From: Diplonema japonicum
Taxonomy: Eukaryota; Euglenozoa; Diplonemea; Diplonemida; Diplonemidae
Reading direction: 5' to 3'
DNA length: 64,000 nucleotides
Assembly (NCBI GenBank): GCA_964019335.1
Contig: OZ025649.1
Coordinates: 930,001 to 994,000 of the forward strand
Within the stretch, counting starts at the first letter, position 1. Every line of letters starts with the position of its first letter. Under the pieces are notes generated by a model, which was not told where the DNA came from, made no database searches, and saw only the letters and a program-made list of their open reading frames with translations. Made by a program: the position numbers and the translations under genes. This document shows positions 1 through 9,690 of the stretch, one piece after another.

Positions 1-1033
1 CACCACCGAGACAGGGCAGCTTAAGAAGTATTGCACAGGAACGTGGCTCGAGTACAAGGCTGATGACCAATTCTTCGATCAGGCCAAGTCGGACTCTGGC
101 AACAAGCCGTCGGGCAGCACCCAGTCGCCACCGTCGCCAAAGCATCAGAGGGTGGAGAAACAGGAGCGCCTGAGCTGCATAAAGGGGACGCGAAAGAGCA
201 AGACTGATAGAAGAAGTTCTATCACCAGTGGTGCGTCTTCTGCTGCGCTGCGGTCTTGTGTTCGAGATTCTTCGCAAGGGATGGAAGGGGATAATAAGCA
301 GGAGGTGACCCTAGCCCTGCCGAGTAAAAGGGAGGGTCTCACACATCATCAGATCAATGAGCTCAACGCTCTGAGTATTATGCCCGTGTGCCATAGGGAG
401 ATGAGTGAGTGTCTTGACACCTTTGATCCAGCGAGCGACATGAAGTCACACTCAGAGATGAAGAGTGAGTTCACGTCGGACATTGCGGAGACAGAGGAGG
501 ACAAAGACAAATATGATGAGGATGAGGAGGTGTGGCAAACAAGACAGTTCCGTGCCTTGCTTCCCAATCAGGACATCGATGAGATGGACCATCCCCCGCT
601 AACGAAGGAGATGCTTGAACTGCTTACTCTGGGACATGGATGGGACAGGGAAGCGATCATGAGGTCCTGCACAACGAGATCTATCACTACACAGAAGACG
701 CCCATATTGGTGCACTCAAAAGGGAGCAGGAGTAACGGAGGATCGACCATGAGGTCGATGTCTCCTGTGTTGCCTAGCAACCCCGCCATTGCAGTCGATG
801 CTGCGTCTTCCCCTTCGGCGAAGTCGCTTCCCCTCCACGGAAAGGATCCTAGTCGCACCATCAGCGGCTCCTCCACATCGTCGTCCACATACAGCGGGAA
901 CAAGCGCCCGTCGTTCGCCGACGCTGCTTACAACACACCACCGCCCTCAACACCACCCTCTTCGAGCTCCCCGCACTACCTCGACGGAAGGGACCGCTCG
1001 AATGATTCCACTGAGAAGAAGAAAATGAGCTGA
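1..1033 (+). CDS. Unknown Ser-rich protein, 5'-truncated
   Basis: The reading frame is open from base 2 to a TGA at 1031-1033, so the start lies upstream and about 343 residues are visible. Only a C-terminal part is seen. It is hydrophilic and probably disordered, with an acidic run around the middle and a Ser/Thr/Pro-rich last third. One short segment (bases about 595-665, PPLTKEMLELLTLGHGWDRE) is helical and resembles the small UBA-like or autoinhibitory helices found after some protein kinase domains. That is only a suggestion, since no kinase motif is in view. No intron is needed in the visible part. Function unknown. Confidence 0.7.
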   Translation, partial: TTETGQLKKYCTGTWLEYKADDQFFDQAKSDSGNKPSGSTQSPPSPKHQRVEKQERLSCIKGTRKSKTDRRSSITSGASSAALRSCVRDSSQGMEGDNKQEVTLALPSKREGLTHHQINELNALSIMPVCHREMSECLDTFDPASDMKSHSEMKSEFTSDIAETEEDKDKYDEDEEVWQTRQFRALLPNQDIDEMDHPPLTKEMLELLTLGHGWDREAIMRSCTTRSITTQKTPILVHSKGSRSNGGSTMRSMSPVLPSNPAIAVDAASSPSAKSLPLHGKDPSRTISGSSTSSSTYSGNKRPSFADAAYNTPPPSTPPSSSSPHYLDGRDRSNDSTEKKKMS

Positions 1034-1212
1034 TACTTGCCAGCAGTTCTTTCAGCTTTAGCTGTTGTTTTATATATTTAGTAAGCATTGGTCGCACCGG
1101 TTGGCGGTCAGTGTCCATATTAATGTGCACCGCATGTCTTAGTGTCGCGGACAAGGTTCCTAGGTTTTTATTCTTATTCGTGGTTCGCATCGCTCTAATT
1201 ACACAGGTTGCA

Positions 1213-2436
1213 ATGTTGTTATTGAGGCGTGGTTCCCGGTGGGTAAGTGCGTGGAAGGAGGGCCTCCCCACAGTAGCTGAGGTGCAATGGAGCGCCGCCT
1301 ACGGAAAGACGGGCGGGGTTATGGAAGGTGTGGATGAGAGGCGGGGACGCAATATGGATACAGAAGAGCAGAGGGAACATCTAGAGTCAAGACGGAAGTT
1401 GGACCCACACTTCCGGGGAGGTAGTCAGCGATTCAAGAACTGGAGGAATGAGATGAAGGAACAGCAGAAGGAACAGGCCAGAGAGAGAGGCAGACATGCT
1501 GCCCCCTACACAGACGACCTCATTAAGTCAAAGATGGTGTCGGTTAGGAAGACTCGGCACACCACTGTTGATAGCAGTTTCCTGGACGGCATAGATGGTG
1601 TGAACCCCAGCAAGCAGGCGGTACAGGATGCCTTCATGAGGCTCAATGGTGTTGATCTGGCAACCTCTTCAGATGTGATTCACATCAGTAACCCTCCGTC
1701 GGTTGTGTTCCCCAACACCCGAGGAATGTTTCGAGGTGCCAAACGGGAGGAGATGAATAAGGTTGACTACTCGTTATCGGCGTCCTGGTACACGGGGGAA
1801 AGGACAGTGGTGTTGTTCACAGAGAACAACGGTGCAGGATATGCTTGGGCAAGGGCGTGTCCGGATGTTACGTTCATTTGCTTGTCGGATTTGGTGTCTG
1901 GGTACTTCAGGTCCGTTTCTAACGGGTGTGGGCAGGATGAGGTGCCGCCGGAGAACATGCGCTTCGTGCGTACTCATGCGCCTATGTACTTCCAGCTCGA
2001 CGAGGCAGTACCAGATGAGTCCATCGATGAGGTGTTGTTTATGTTCCCAAGTACCTTTCCAACCGGCGATTCAAGCAAGAGGCTGCCGACGGCGGGTTTC
2101 TTGCAGCTGCTCCACCCGAAGCTAAAGATTGGCGGAAAGGTACGCCTAGCAACATGGAACTCTGCTTTCTATGATTGGGCAAACTTGGAATTTGAGAAGT
2201 GCCACTGCGAATGGAACAGGGCCTTATCACCTGATATGCATCATTCGCCCTTATTGCTCACCGGGAGATCATCGCTAGATGCACCGCTTGGCAAGTGGGC
2301 TGTCCATCACCTTGGAAAGGAGCCGCTAGTAAGCGAGTGGGAGAAAACAAGCAACACACCTGAGAACGTGAGAGACATGAACGAGCAATATTCTTTCAGA
2401 AGGGTTTCCAACGGAGAGCTGTCAGCACGGGGGTAA
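1213..2436 (+). CDS. TrmB-like (tRNA guanine-N7-type) methyltransferase, probably organellar
   Basis: A 407-aa intronless gene. The frame is open further upstream, but the ATG at 1213 is chosen because it follows a pyrimidine-rich tract and a CACAG acceptor at about 1206. This start gives an import-type N terminus (MLLLRRGSRW). The C-terminal half has a Rossmann-type layout: a glycine-containing loop (TENNGAGYAWARACPD), then DEVLFMFPSTFPTGD, then LKIGGKVRLAT. These resemble the FPDPWPK and LKPGG segments of TrmB/METTL1-type enzymes, which make 7-methylguanosine in tRNA. The Asp-Pro-Trp core of that motif is not conserved, so substrate and activity are uncertain. The family call is moderate. 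Confidence 0.5.
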   Translation: MLLLRRGSRWVSAWKEGLPTVAEVQWSAAYGKTGGVMEGVDERRGRNMDTEEQREHLESRRKLDPHFRGGSQRFKNWRNEMKEQQKEQARERGRHAAPYTDDLIKSKMVSVRKTRHTTVDSSFLDGIDGVNPSKQAVQDAFMRLNGVDLATSSDVIHISNPPSVVFPNTRGMFRGAKREEMNKVDYSLSASWYTGERTVVLFTENNGAGYAWARACPDVTFICLSDLVSGYFRSVSNGCGQDEVPPENMRFVRTHAPMYFQLDEAVPDESIDEVLFMFPSTFPTGDSSKRLPTAGFLQLLHPKLKIGGKVRLATWNSAFYDWANLEFEKCHCEWNRALSPDMHHSPLLLTGRSSLDAPLGKWAVHHLGKEPLVSEWEKTSNTPENVRDMNEQYSFRRVSNGELSARG

Positions 2437-2526
2437 TGATAAGATCAAGTTTTTTGTTTAGAATCTAAGAGATCTATATTCTTACTACAGCGATGCCATA
2501 AGAAAAAGGGGTAGAAAAGAAAGAAT

Positions 2527-3530
2527 ATGTTGAGTGAGGAGAGGAGGTTTGTGTGGTTCGCGTTTAGACAGCTGCGGCGGATTCCTTTAGAATGGCAGCC
2601 CCACTACAAGGGCCTGCTTCTGAACGATCTTCACCAGCGGAAAGCTTTAAGTGCTACATCGCGTGATGTGACGACTCGGCCGTTGTTTTGGAAGCTCAAC
2701 AACATCAAGAGGGGTTACCATGGTGTACGGTGGGTGCTATCCAGGTTTGACTTAGACTGCCCACCGATACCAGAGGTATGCAACATCATTTCACTCAGTT
2801 CTGGCAGGTTTTCGAAGACCCCAACAGCACCATCTTCACCAATGAGGACATACAGCGGGGCCCAGGTAAGGCCATCCTTAAGAACCGTCATCTCACCCTT
2901 GGGGACCCTTATCTGCAGTCGCGCACGATGAGCGAAGCCGAATCCAGGCTTGTCAACAACCCTCAGCAGCTTGTGGAGTTTGCAGGCCAGCTCCCCACTG
3001 CCCCCGTTGACAACAGCCATGACTTCCTGGATGATTTTTCTCACAGGTTCGTGGACCCTCAAGACATGACGGAGCAGGACTTCAAATATGGTATGATGCA
3101 CGCCAAACGCCATTCTAGCAGATGAATACGAGAGCGACTACGGTGGATTGCTTTACAGCGAGAACAAAGGATATCCCGAGGTATGGACTGTTATCCAGCA
3201 TCATACACTCTACAGGGCATGGGTGCAGATGTGGCTGAGAAGGACCCCAGTGTAGCGACGTGGCACAGCAACACAGCTGTTGCACATTCGCGTGACACGA
3301 TGGAACGGAGAGCATTGTCGGTTCCGCTGAGGGATTCTGATATGGGGAGGTGGAGGAAGGCGGTGTCGGGACGTGGAGATGAGGTGGTAAGAGAAGATCA
3401 GGGATGTGCTGTATCAAGTCGGTGGGTTCAGGACGAAGGTGGTAATTGGGTGCGCAGAGCGAATGTGGCCTCGCAGGTGGCCCCTGAGTACACGACACCC
3501 CCCCCTGGGTTGTTCGGCAACGATTACTAG
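2527..3530 (+). CDS. Unknown protein, four exons
   Basis: Exons 2527-2775, 2799-3090, 3122-3180 and 3216-3530 encode about 304 aa. Introns 2 (31 nt) and 3 (35 nt) start GTATG and restore frame exactly. Intron 1 is 23 nt if the acceptor is at 2798, or 32 nt if it is at 2807; both keep frame. The N terminus carries FRQLRRIPLEW followed by basic helices, faintly reminiscent of LYR-type mitochondrial assembly factors. The remainder is hydrophilic, ending in a Pro-rich GLFGNDY tail. I do not recognise the family. The upstream gene ends 90 bases before the ATG, and the rhodanese gene starts 57 bases after the stop. Confidence 0.65.
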
Positions 3531-3586
3531 ACGAGTAGTATTTCGATCGCAGGCGGGTTTGCACCTTCACAACCCATTAGGTAAAG

Positions 3587-4093
3587 ATGCCCCCGCCTAC
3601 AAAGGAGGATGCTGAGGTGGCGTTTAAGAAGTGGAGCGTGCGGTGTGACAGTGCGCCACCCATCGACGCTGGGTGCGTGATGGACATGGTTAGGGCTAAG
3701 GAGAAGGTTGTGCTTGTAGATGTACGCAGCGATAGCGAGTACAAGGTTTCGATGCTTCCTTGTGCGATTACAAAAAGAGAATTCGAGGAGAAGGGAGGAT
3801 GCAGTGCCTTTAAAGGGTACACTGTCATCCCTTACTGCACAATCGGCTTCAGGTCGGGTAACTATTGCAAGGAACTGCTCAAAGATGCCAAGGAGTCAGA
3901 TGTTACTCTGCGCAACCAGAAGGGGGTCCTCCTTTGGGCCTTCGATCAGCAGCCTTTTGTAACTTCCAATCAGGGCTCGACTTTAGCAGTTCATACGTTT
4001 TCTTCCCAGTTTAACATCCTTCCGAGTACCCATAGGGCTGTGCATTATTCTTTTATGAAGAGTTTACTCGTTGGGGTGGGTTTCAAGCTCTAG
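3587..4093 (+). CDS. Rhodanese-domain protein
   Basis: A 168-aa single-exon gene whose ATG is 7 bases after a CATTAG acceptor. It has the rhodanese signature: the strand-plus-DVRSDSEY segment, LP.AITKREFEE, and an active-site loop YCTIGFRSG with Cys near residue 83. That Cys is the sulfur-carrying or phosphatase-type residue of the fold. The C-terminal part (LLWAFDQQPFV, VHTFSSQFN, HRAVHYSF) extends beyond the minimal domain and resembles the extension found in plant and algal single-domain rhodaneses. No clear targeting peptide is visible. Likely sulfurtransferase activity; substrate unknown. Confidence 0.85.
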   Translation: MPPPTKEDAEVAFKKWSVRCDSAPPIDAGCVMDMVRAKEKVVLVDVRSDSEYKVSMLPCAITKREFEEKGGCSAFKGYTVIPYCTIGFRSGNYCKELLKDAKESDVTLRNQKGVLLWAFDQQPFVTSNQGSTLAVHTFSSQFNILPSTHRAVHYSFMKSLLVGVGFKL

Positions 4094-4153
4094 TTCCTAC
4101 AGCGCTTTGATTTCGATTGCTTGCTGCATGTGAACTTATCAGGTACACATGAT

Positions 4154-5401
4154 ATGAAGCAGGCAAGCAAGGATGGGAAGCGAACGAATATTTTCAAGAA
4201 GCTTGAGAGGTTGGAGGAGCATGTGGCGGCACGGCGGGATCTGGTCGACTCGTTAGTGCAGAGCAGGGAAGACCTGAGAAGCAGCAGCTCGAACTTTAAG
4301 GAGGCACGGGCAGCGCTGGAGGCTTTGATAAAGGACCCTGGTGGCAGGCCGTTGAACCTCCCCCTTAGCTATGGGAGGCTGGACAGCGAAGGCGAAGCCC
4401 CGCAACGGGTGACGACACCGCTTCCGGTGCAAGTGGCTCCTGCACTAAGTCCTGCCCCGCAGTATAAGTTTGTGGACGCCACGAATCTGTGTTTACTTTT
4501 CAAGGCTTTCCAGCCTTTTCTTGATCGTAACACGCCTCATGATGTGGCGATGGATGTGTTGCACAGCATCTTGCAGCCGTCCCGCCAGGCGTACAGACAG
4601 TTCGCGGTACCGTCCACAATCTCCCCGTCCATGCTGAACAACGCAGGGTCTCGCCAGCGGCGGAGAAAGCTGATAATCTTGCAGAATGCGGAGCAGTGCT
4701 CAGACGGTGGCATAACTAGCGCGAAGCTGAAGATAGCAGGTTACAGTGGAGAGGTGACGCCGCTGGCCTTCAAGACGGTGCTGAAGTACCTGACAGAGGG
4801 CAGGCTTGATGACACCTCTATACGTGTGCTTTTCACGTACTTCGACATCCGTGACAAGTGCCAAGACGAGGCAGTGAATCTGCACAACTTTCTCGACGGT
4901 TTGGACGATGTTATCCAGGATCACAAGCACGAGGTTATCTCCCAGTGCTATTCATCTGTTTGCAGGGGGTCGGCAACTACCTTGTCGCGTGGTGACATCT
5001 ACGCACACTCTGTGCCTTCAGGTAAGCTGACCCCTGGCCAGGCGCATTGCTTGCTAGAGCATTTCCCCCCTGAAGCGCCGCTTCCAAAGCTTCCTCCTTT
5101 GAAAAGGAAGAAGGATCAGGAGAAGCACAAGCTAATGCAGTCCGAGCTATCCGCTTTGCTTGTCAAGTCATACCGAGAAGGAGCTACCATGAACAGGAGG
5201 CAGTTTGATCTAGCTTTCGACGAGTCGCCTTACATCCTAGTGTGCTTTCTGGAGACAGTGCTGAGGTTCACAGTGTCAATAATAGCAAAGGAGGCTGTCA
5301 AGCCTCAGAGGAAGGTCTCCATGCCCTGCGACAGCACCGGTGTTTCTGTTTACAATTCCTTTTTTTATCCCAGTAAGGTCCGTCCAAAGGGCAAGAAGTA
5401 G
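4154..5401 (+). CDS. Unknown helical protein
   Basis: A 415-aa single-exon gene. The frame runs upstream to a TTG, but the first in-frame ATG (4154) lies 11 bases after a TTATCAG acceptor. Residues about 10-70 form a coiled coil (KKLERLEEHVAARRDLVDSL). A Pro-rich linker follows, then an all-helical body with segments such as VLFTYFDIRDKCQDEAVNLHNFLDGLDD that look like degenerate EF-hand pairs without a full set of calcium ligands. A Lys-rich stretch (LPPLKRKKDQEKHKL) precedes the last helices. Calmodulin-like or axonemal regulatory proteins are possible relatives, but I cannot name a family. Confidence 0.7.
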   Translation: MKQASKDGKRTNIFKKLERLEEHVAARRDLVDSLVQSREDLRSSSSNFKEARAALEALIKDPGGRPLNLPLSYGRLDSEGEAPQRVTTPLPVQVAPALSPAPQYKFVDATNLCLLFKAFQPFLDRNTPHDVAMDVLHSILQPSRQAYRQFAVPSTISPSMLNNAGSRQRRRKLIILQNAEQCSDGGITSAKLKIAGYSGEVTPLAFKTVLKYLTEGRLDDTSIRVLFTYFDIRDKCQDEAVNLHNFLDGLDDVIQDHKHEVISQCYSSVCRGSATTLSRGDIYAHSVPSGKLTPGQAHCLLEHFPPEAPLPKLPPLKRKKDQEKHKLMQSELSALLVKSYREGATMNRRQFDLAFDESPYILVCFLETVLRFTVSIIAKEAVKPQRKVSMPCDSTGVSVYNSFFYPSKVRPKGKK

Positions 5402-5635
5402 GAAAGGCAGCATTGTTGTGGAAGAGGCATGTCGGCCTATCCTTCAGCTCCCAAGAAGCTGCAGAGCATTCATTCGGGGCTGGTCTGGTTGACTTAAATC
5501 AGCAGCTCATCTGCAGCCAGGTCAATTGATTTTCTGCTTTTTTGCTGTCAGGGTGATTATACAGTTTTTTTTTGTTTTCTTAGGTCATGCGCCCCCCGGA
5601 TAGCTTACCATATCTTGCAGCACACAACAGGCAGC
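5402..5635 (+). promoter_or_regulatory. Intergenic spacer with long T tract and acceptor AG
   Basis: Spacer between the helical protein and the HIT gene. It contains TTTTCTGCTTTTTTGC and a second run of nine T residues before TTCTTAG at about 5582. It then has GCAG and ACAG just before the ATG at 5636. This is what a polypyrimidine tract and trans-splice acceptor should look like. No RNA gene recognised. Confidence 0.4.
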
Positions 5636-6110
5636 ATGTCGGGCATCGCGTACGATAATGAGAACATCTTCTCGAAGATAATCGACGGGAAGGTGCCTAA
5701 TTACACAATCTTTGAGACGGAGCATGTTCTGGCCTTCCTGGATGCCTTTCCCGTTGCGAAGGGCCACGCGTTGTTGATCCCCAAGGCGAAGGGGTACTCC
5801 ACGCTGCTGGACATGCCTGAGGATGCTGCAGCGAACCTTTTGAAGGAGCTTCCTCGCTTGGCAAAGGCGGTCAAGGCGGCGACCGGCTGCGACGGTGTCA
5901 ACATCGTGCAGAACAACTTCAAGGGAGGCGGTCAGGAGGTTTTTCATGTCCACTTCCATGTCATCCCAAGGACAGAAGGCGACGACACCGTAAAGGTATG
6001 CAGTGCAATACATTACATCCACCTCACCATAGTTCGGCCCAAGCGCCAAGGATATGCTCAAGCCGGAAGTTGCCACTCCTATCCTCGATGAGCTTAAGAA
6101 GCACCTTTAG
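5636..6110 (+). CDS. HIT-family nucleotide hydrolase (HINT-like)
   Basis: Exons 5636-5995 and 6033-6110 encode 145 aa. The 37-nt intron begins GTATGC and ends CCATAG and is phase 0. Read-through would miss the conserved C terminus. The protein begins with the usual NIFSKIIDGKVPNYTIFETE segment and has the histidine triad HVHFHVIPR near residues 104-112, preceded by NNFKGGGQEVFHVH. HIT proteins of this size are nucleoside phosphoramidase or adenylyl-lysine hydrolases acting in the cytosol or mitochondria. No targeting peptide is seen. Length and motif order match the family well. Confidence 0.93.
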
Positions 6111-6227
6111 CTAACGTTTAGTGTTACCCAGTGTCAAAGTATTTCTCGTTATGATAGCGGGTTTTTTTTTTTGTGAGTTGCATTTAAACGACTTTTAACG
6201 CCAGGCAAAAGGCAAAAGACACGAAAG

Positions 6228-7406
6228 ATGTTGAGAAACGTCCAGAGGAGGTTTAGCAGCAAGCTCCCCGCAAGGGTTCTGTATGACAAGCTTGAGGCAA
6301 AAGGGATGGACACCTTCTTCGGTGTGCCGGACTCGCTGTTGAAGGATTTGTGTGGTTACATCACCGATGCAGCTGGGGAGAAGAATGTGTGCACTGCGAA
6401 CGAGGGAAGCGCCGTTGCGATGGCAGCTGGCCACCACTTCGCAACTGGCAATGTTCCATGTGTGTATTTGCAGAACAGCGGTCTCGGGAACACCATTAAC
6501 CCTGTCTTGTCACTCGCACACGAGAAGGTTTACCAGGTACCCATGCTCCTTGTCATTGGGTGGAGGGGTGAGCCTGGCGTGAAGGATGAGCCACAGCACG
6601 TGGCACAGGGCGCTCTGACGACGGAGATCTTAGACAGCTGCGAGGTCCCGTACAGAGTGCTACCCACCACTGCTGAGGGCGTCGACGAGGTTCTGAAGGA
6701 GGCTCTTGAGCACTTCAAGACGAAGGGCTCACCTTTTGCTGTGCTAGTGAAGAAGGGAACCTTCGAGGGGTACAAGCTTCAGAGCACAACGGACAACACA
6801 TATGAGATGACGCGCGAGGAAGCTATCAAGTGCATCCTTGATGGGATCCATCCGACGGACGCTGTTGTGAGCACTACCGGAATGCCCTCTCGGGAGGTGT
6901 TTGAGCACAGGGCGGGGACGGACAAGAACCACTCAAGGGACTTCTTGACTGTTGGTGGTATGGGGCACTGCTCTCAGATAGCTGCGGGTATCGCACTGAG
7001 CAAGCCTGAGAAGCAGGTGTTTGTGATTGACGGTGACGGTGCGGCTATCATGCACATGGGCGGGCTCACCACTGTTGGGGGGATCGCTGCACAGAGGGAG
7101 GGTGCCCTGAGTAACTTTAAGCACATTATTGTGAACAACGGCGCACACGACAGTGTCGGCGGGCAGCCCACTGTCGCCTTCGACATCAATTTCTCCAAGA
7201 TTGCTGAAGGCTCCGGCTACACCGTAGTTACCGATCCAGTCACCACCCATGATAGCCTCAAGGCTGCTGTTGTCAAGCTCAGGGAGACGGACGGTCCTTG
7301 CATCTTCGAGGTGAGGGTGAAGAGGGGTGCTCGTTCAGACCTCGGCAGGCCCACCACCACACCTGTGCAGAACAAGGAGGCCCTGATGGAGTTCCTTAGT
7401 TTGTAA
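6228..7406 (+). CDS. ppd: Phosphonopyruvate decarboxylase, mitochondrial-type N terminus
   Basis: A 392-aa single-exon gene. The enzyme is thiamine-diphosphate dependent and converts phosphonopyruvate to phosphonoacetaldehyde, the step that pulls carbon into 2-aminoethylphosphonate. The N-terminal PYR domain has NEGSAVAMAAGHH with the catalytic Glu, and the segment LQNSGLGNTINP. The C-terminal PP domain has VIDGDGAAIMHMGG and a later NNGAHDSVGGQPT, giving the GDG...NN ThDP/Mg motif. A short basic leader (MLRNVQRRFSS) precedes the domain and suggests mitochondrial import. No phosphoenolpyruvate mutase or transaminase lies in this window. Sulfopyruvate decarboxylase is the nearest alternative, but the continuous two-domain chain fits Ppd better. 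Confidence 0.9.
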   Translation: MLRNVQRRFSSKLPARVLYDKLEAKGMDTFFGVPDSLLKDLCGYITDAAGEKNVCTANEGSAVAMAAGHHFATGNVPCVYLQNSGLGNTINPVLSLAHEKVYQVPMLLVIGWRGEPGVKDEPQHVAQGALTTEILDSCEVPYRVLPTTAEGVDEVLKEALEHFKTKGSPFAVLVKKGTFEGYKLQSTTDNTYEMTREEAIKCILDGIHPTDAVVSTTGMPSREVFEHRAGTDKNHSRDFLTVGGMGHCSQIAAGIALSKPEKQVFVIDGDGAAIMHMGGLTTVGGIAAQREGALSNFKHIIVNNGAHDSVGGQPTVAFDINFSKIAEGSGYTVVTDPVTTHDSLKAAVVKLRETDGPCIFEVRVKRGARSDLGRPTTTPVQNKEALMEFLSL

Positions 7407-8094
7407 GTAGATACACATGCTTTTAACACGTTTCCGACATTTTAAATTTAAATAAGTTCTCCCATAGTACGCCAAGGCCATCCTATTTTTGTTCTTTTCA
7501 TAGCTCGGCAAGGAGGGGCAGCAGCCCGGTAGCCAGATTTGGTTACGTTTGGCGAACTGGGTTTCTGGCCTGGTATATTACACCTGCATTTGCTGCAGCG
7601 CATGACTGGAGATTGGGACCCTGCACTGTAACTTTCCCGGAGACCTACCTGTGTACAGGGGTCTTACGGGTGTCTTTTTAGGGTAATAAGATGACGGCGC
7701 AATGGCGTGCTATGGGTTAGTAGTATTTTGACCGGCAACATGCGCAGTGCAACACGTTGCACTGTGCTTCCTTCCTTCTTCCTTATATCTTTCGTTTTTT
7801 TCATTATGATTCTTTGGAATTCTTCTCGTTACATATTCTTATAGCCTCTTGAGGTGGCTCAGTGTATTGTGCCTTTCTTTTTCTGGTAATCACATGCAAA
7901 GTGTGGCTTAGAGGCATTTCTGCAGCAAAGGTTCTTTTGCCTGCATAATGCCCTATTTGCCTTGCTTGGGGTGGCATCCGTTCTTCCTGTGGGTCGATGG
8001 TTCCTTTCCCGCAATTCTTTTTCTCCTTTTTCTTATGCTGGTCAAATTTATTTCCCTCGTGCTTCGCCTCTCCTGTAGCATATCTCTAGGTAGA
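7407..8094. other. Long intergenic gap with a 12-bp hairpin; possible ncRNA
   Basis: About 690 bases without a supported ORF, unusually long for this window. The first 350 bases are GC-richer and lack coding character. At 7742-7767 there is an almost perfect 12-bp inverted repeat (GCGCAGTGCAAC / GTTGCACTGTGC, one G-T pair) around a 2-base centre. The last 200 bases are pyrimidine-rich and lead to the CTCTAG acceptor just before the ATG at 8095. No tRNA or snRNA motif was recognised. Confidence 0.4.
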
Positions 8095-9374
8095 ATGACC
8101 GAGGATGTCGAGTACAAGTCTGTACCCCTCCAGCAGGGTGTATCTGTATGTCTTGTTGTTTTGCTCAGCTTCTAACAGGTAAAAGTAGTGGAACTCAGTT
8201 TGATGCGTGAAGCATGGAATAATTTCAAGAGAGACGACTACGAGGACGACATGGACAGGGTATGTACCAGACTAGGCTGTAGCATGCTTACAGGTCGCGG
8301 GCAAGGTAGGCTCCATTCTGCATCAGCATCCCAGTGGTGCTTTCACCGTAATATTCGAAGGGAAGGCAGGTGGGCTCAAGAAGGGTGAGAAGCTGCGTCT
8401 CAAATTCCCCCCTAGGTATGTTTCACACCGGCTTCCACTTCCTACAGAGCACTGACTTCTTGCGATGTGGTGCCGGTAAAGAAACGAAGGCCGAGGCTCC
8501 CGAAGCACGTTAAGACGAAGAAGGCCCCCGCATCTCCTGTTTCCAGCACCCCTGCACCCACGGCCCCTTTGGTAGAGCCTGAGATTGTGAACGAGCCGCC
8601 ACCAGAGTCCACGGTATGCTCAGCCGGGCACATCAACTGCCACCTGTAACACAGACGAATCAGAAGCGTATTGACGAGTGCTTGGTGCCGTCGCCCAAGC
8701 TGGCCGACCCTGTGGCTAGGGAGAAGTCCATCGAGGCTGAGAGGCTCCTAGCTATCTATGAGGAGGAAGAGGATTACATCAAAGAGGAAGACGTGAAACG
8801 GGTATGCTACTTCACAAAGGAATATACTGAGCGGGGGATGTACTGATGGTAGCCAGGTTCTCAGGGTTTTTCCCGCCAGTATAGTTCCTTACCGTAATTA
8901 ATGATTACCGACAGGATGTTGAGCCTGCTGAGCCAGCTAGCGAGGAGGACGATGCTGAGGCGGCCTTCTTGGATGACCTTGAGGAGGAAGAGGCCGCAGC
9001 GGCAGCAGAGGAGGAAGCGTTCCTCGACGATCTTGATGACAGCAGTGCAGCTCCATCTCCGCCGCCCTCGTCTGTAGGTTCGCCTCAGCAGCCGGATCCG
9101 CAAGAGGAGAACATTGCTCCTACGGACGATGGTCCTAGAGTCCAGGTCATCTATGAGCCTCACAACCCTGTAACAGAGAACACGAAGGTGTGCACATTGC
9201 ATTTAACATCATGTCCCGCAGCGCTTCGGTGGAGCAGCGCTCCGGTCGAAGCAGAGCAATGTCGATGACTCGAACGTCATCAAGCAGAAGACCTTCTGTA
9301 CCTCACCTCGCAGGCAGGTGCTTGCAGGTGACAGCCTCAAGGTCGGCGATTTGCGTGCCAGGTTCGACCAATAA
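8095..9374 (+). CDS. Unknown acidic multi-exon protein
   Basis: Exons 8095-8145, 8179-8259, 8294-8415, 8448-8613, 8655-8801, 8915-9187 and 9222-9374 give 330 aa in one frame. Introns are 32-41 nt except the fifth (8802-8914, 113 nt), the longest I can support in a well-defined gene here. The first intron could instead start at 8140. The N-terminal third looks folded (AWNNFKRDDYEDDMD, AFTVIFEGKAGGLKKGEKLRLKFPP). It is followed by a basic Pro-rich linker, then a strongly acidic region rich in Glu, Asp and Ala. The protein ends LKVGDLRARFDQ. I do not recognise it; an axonemal or nuclear acidic protein is possible. Confidence 0.65.
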
Positions 9375-9690
9375 CCACCCACCAGCCTGCGCTGTCTAGA
9401 TCACTTAACACGCATTAGAGTCACTCTTATTTTGGTGTAAGAATGCAGAGGTGCGAAAGAAACGAAAGAATGATACTTATTTGTTAATAGGATGTTAAGT
9501 GGGTTGGTCATATAGGCTCTACTGTGCGATCTCAGTGTACGGGTCAGCAGTATAATAGATCCTTATAGCCATGCTTCGTGCATTCGTGTTGTTCTTGTTT
9601 TTCATATTCTCCCCCCCCCTTTAGGTTTCACTTTCGTCTGTTTGTACTGCTATTTTTTCTTGTTCCTATGAGCAACGAACATAGGGCTCC
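9375..9690. other. Intergenic spacer, nothing recognised
   Basis: About 316 bases between two genes. It is A/T-richer than coding DNA and has a pyrimidine stretch with an eight-C run and T-rich blocks near 9590-9665. It ends in an ACATAG acceptor seven bases before the next ATG. No RNA gene or ORF is supported. Confidence 0.4.

Noticed and set aside
2866-2918. GTAAG...CTGCAG segment as an intron
   Set aside because: Its length of 53 is not compatible with the downstream frame, and the segment reads as plausible coding sequence.
7525-7547. Partial likeness to the dinoflagellate/Perkinsus spliced leader
   Set aside because: Only scattered agreement (GTAGCC, TTTGG) with insertions, and no donor GT in the right place. 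Not good enough to claim a leader gene.
8306-8334. 29-nt GTAGG...CCCAG segment as an intron
   Set aside because: The frame stays open through it and joins the following exon correctly only when it is retained; removing it leads to a premature stop.
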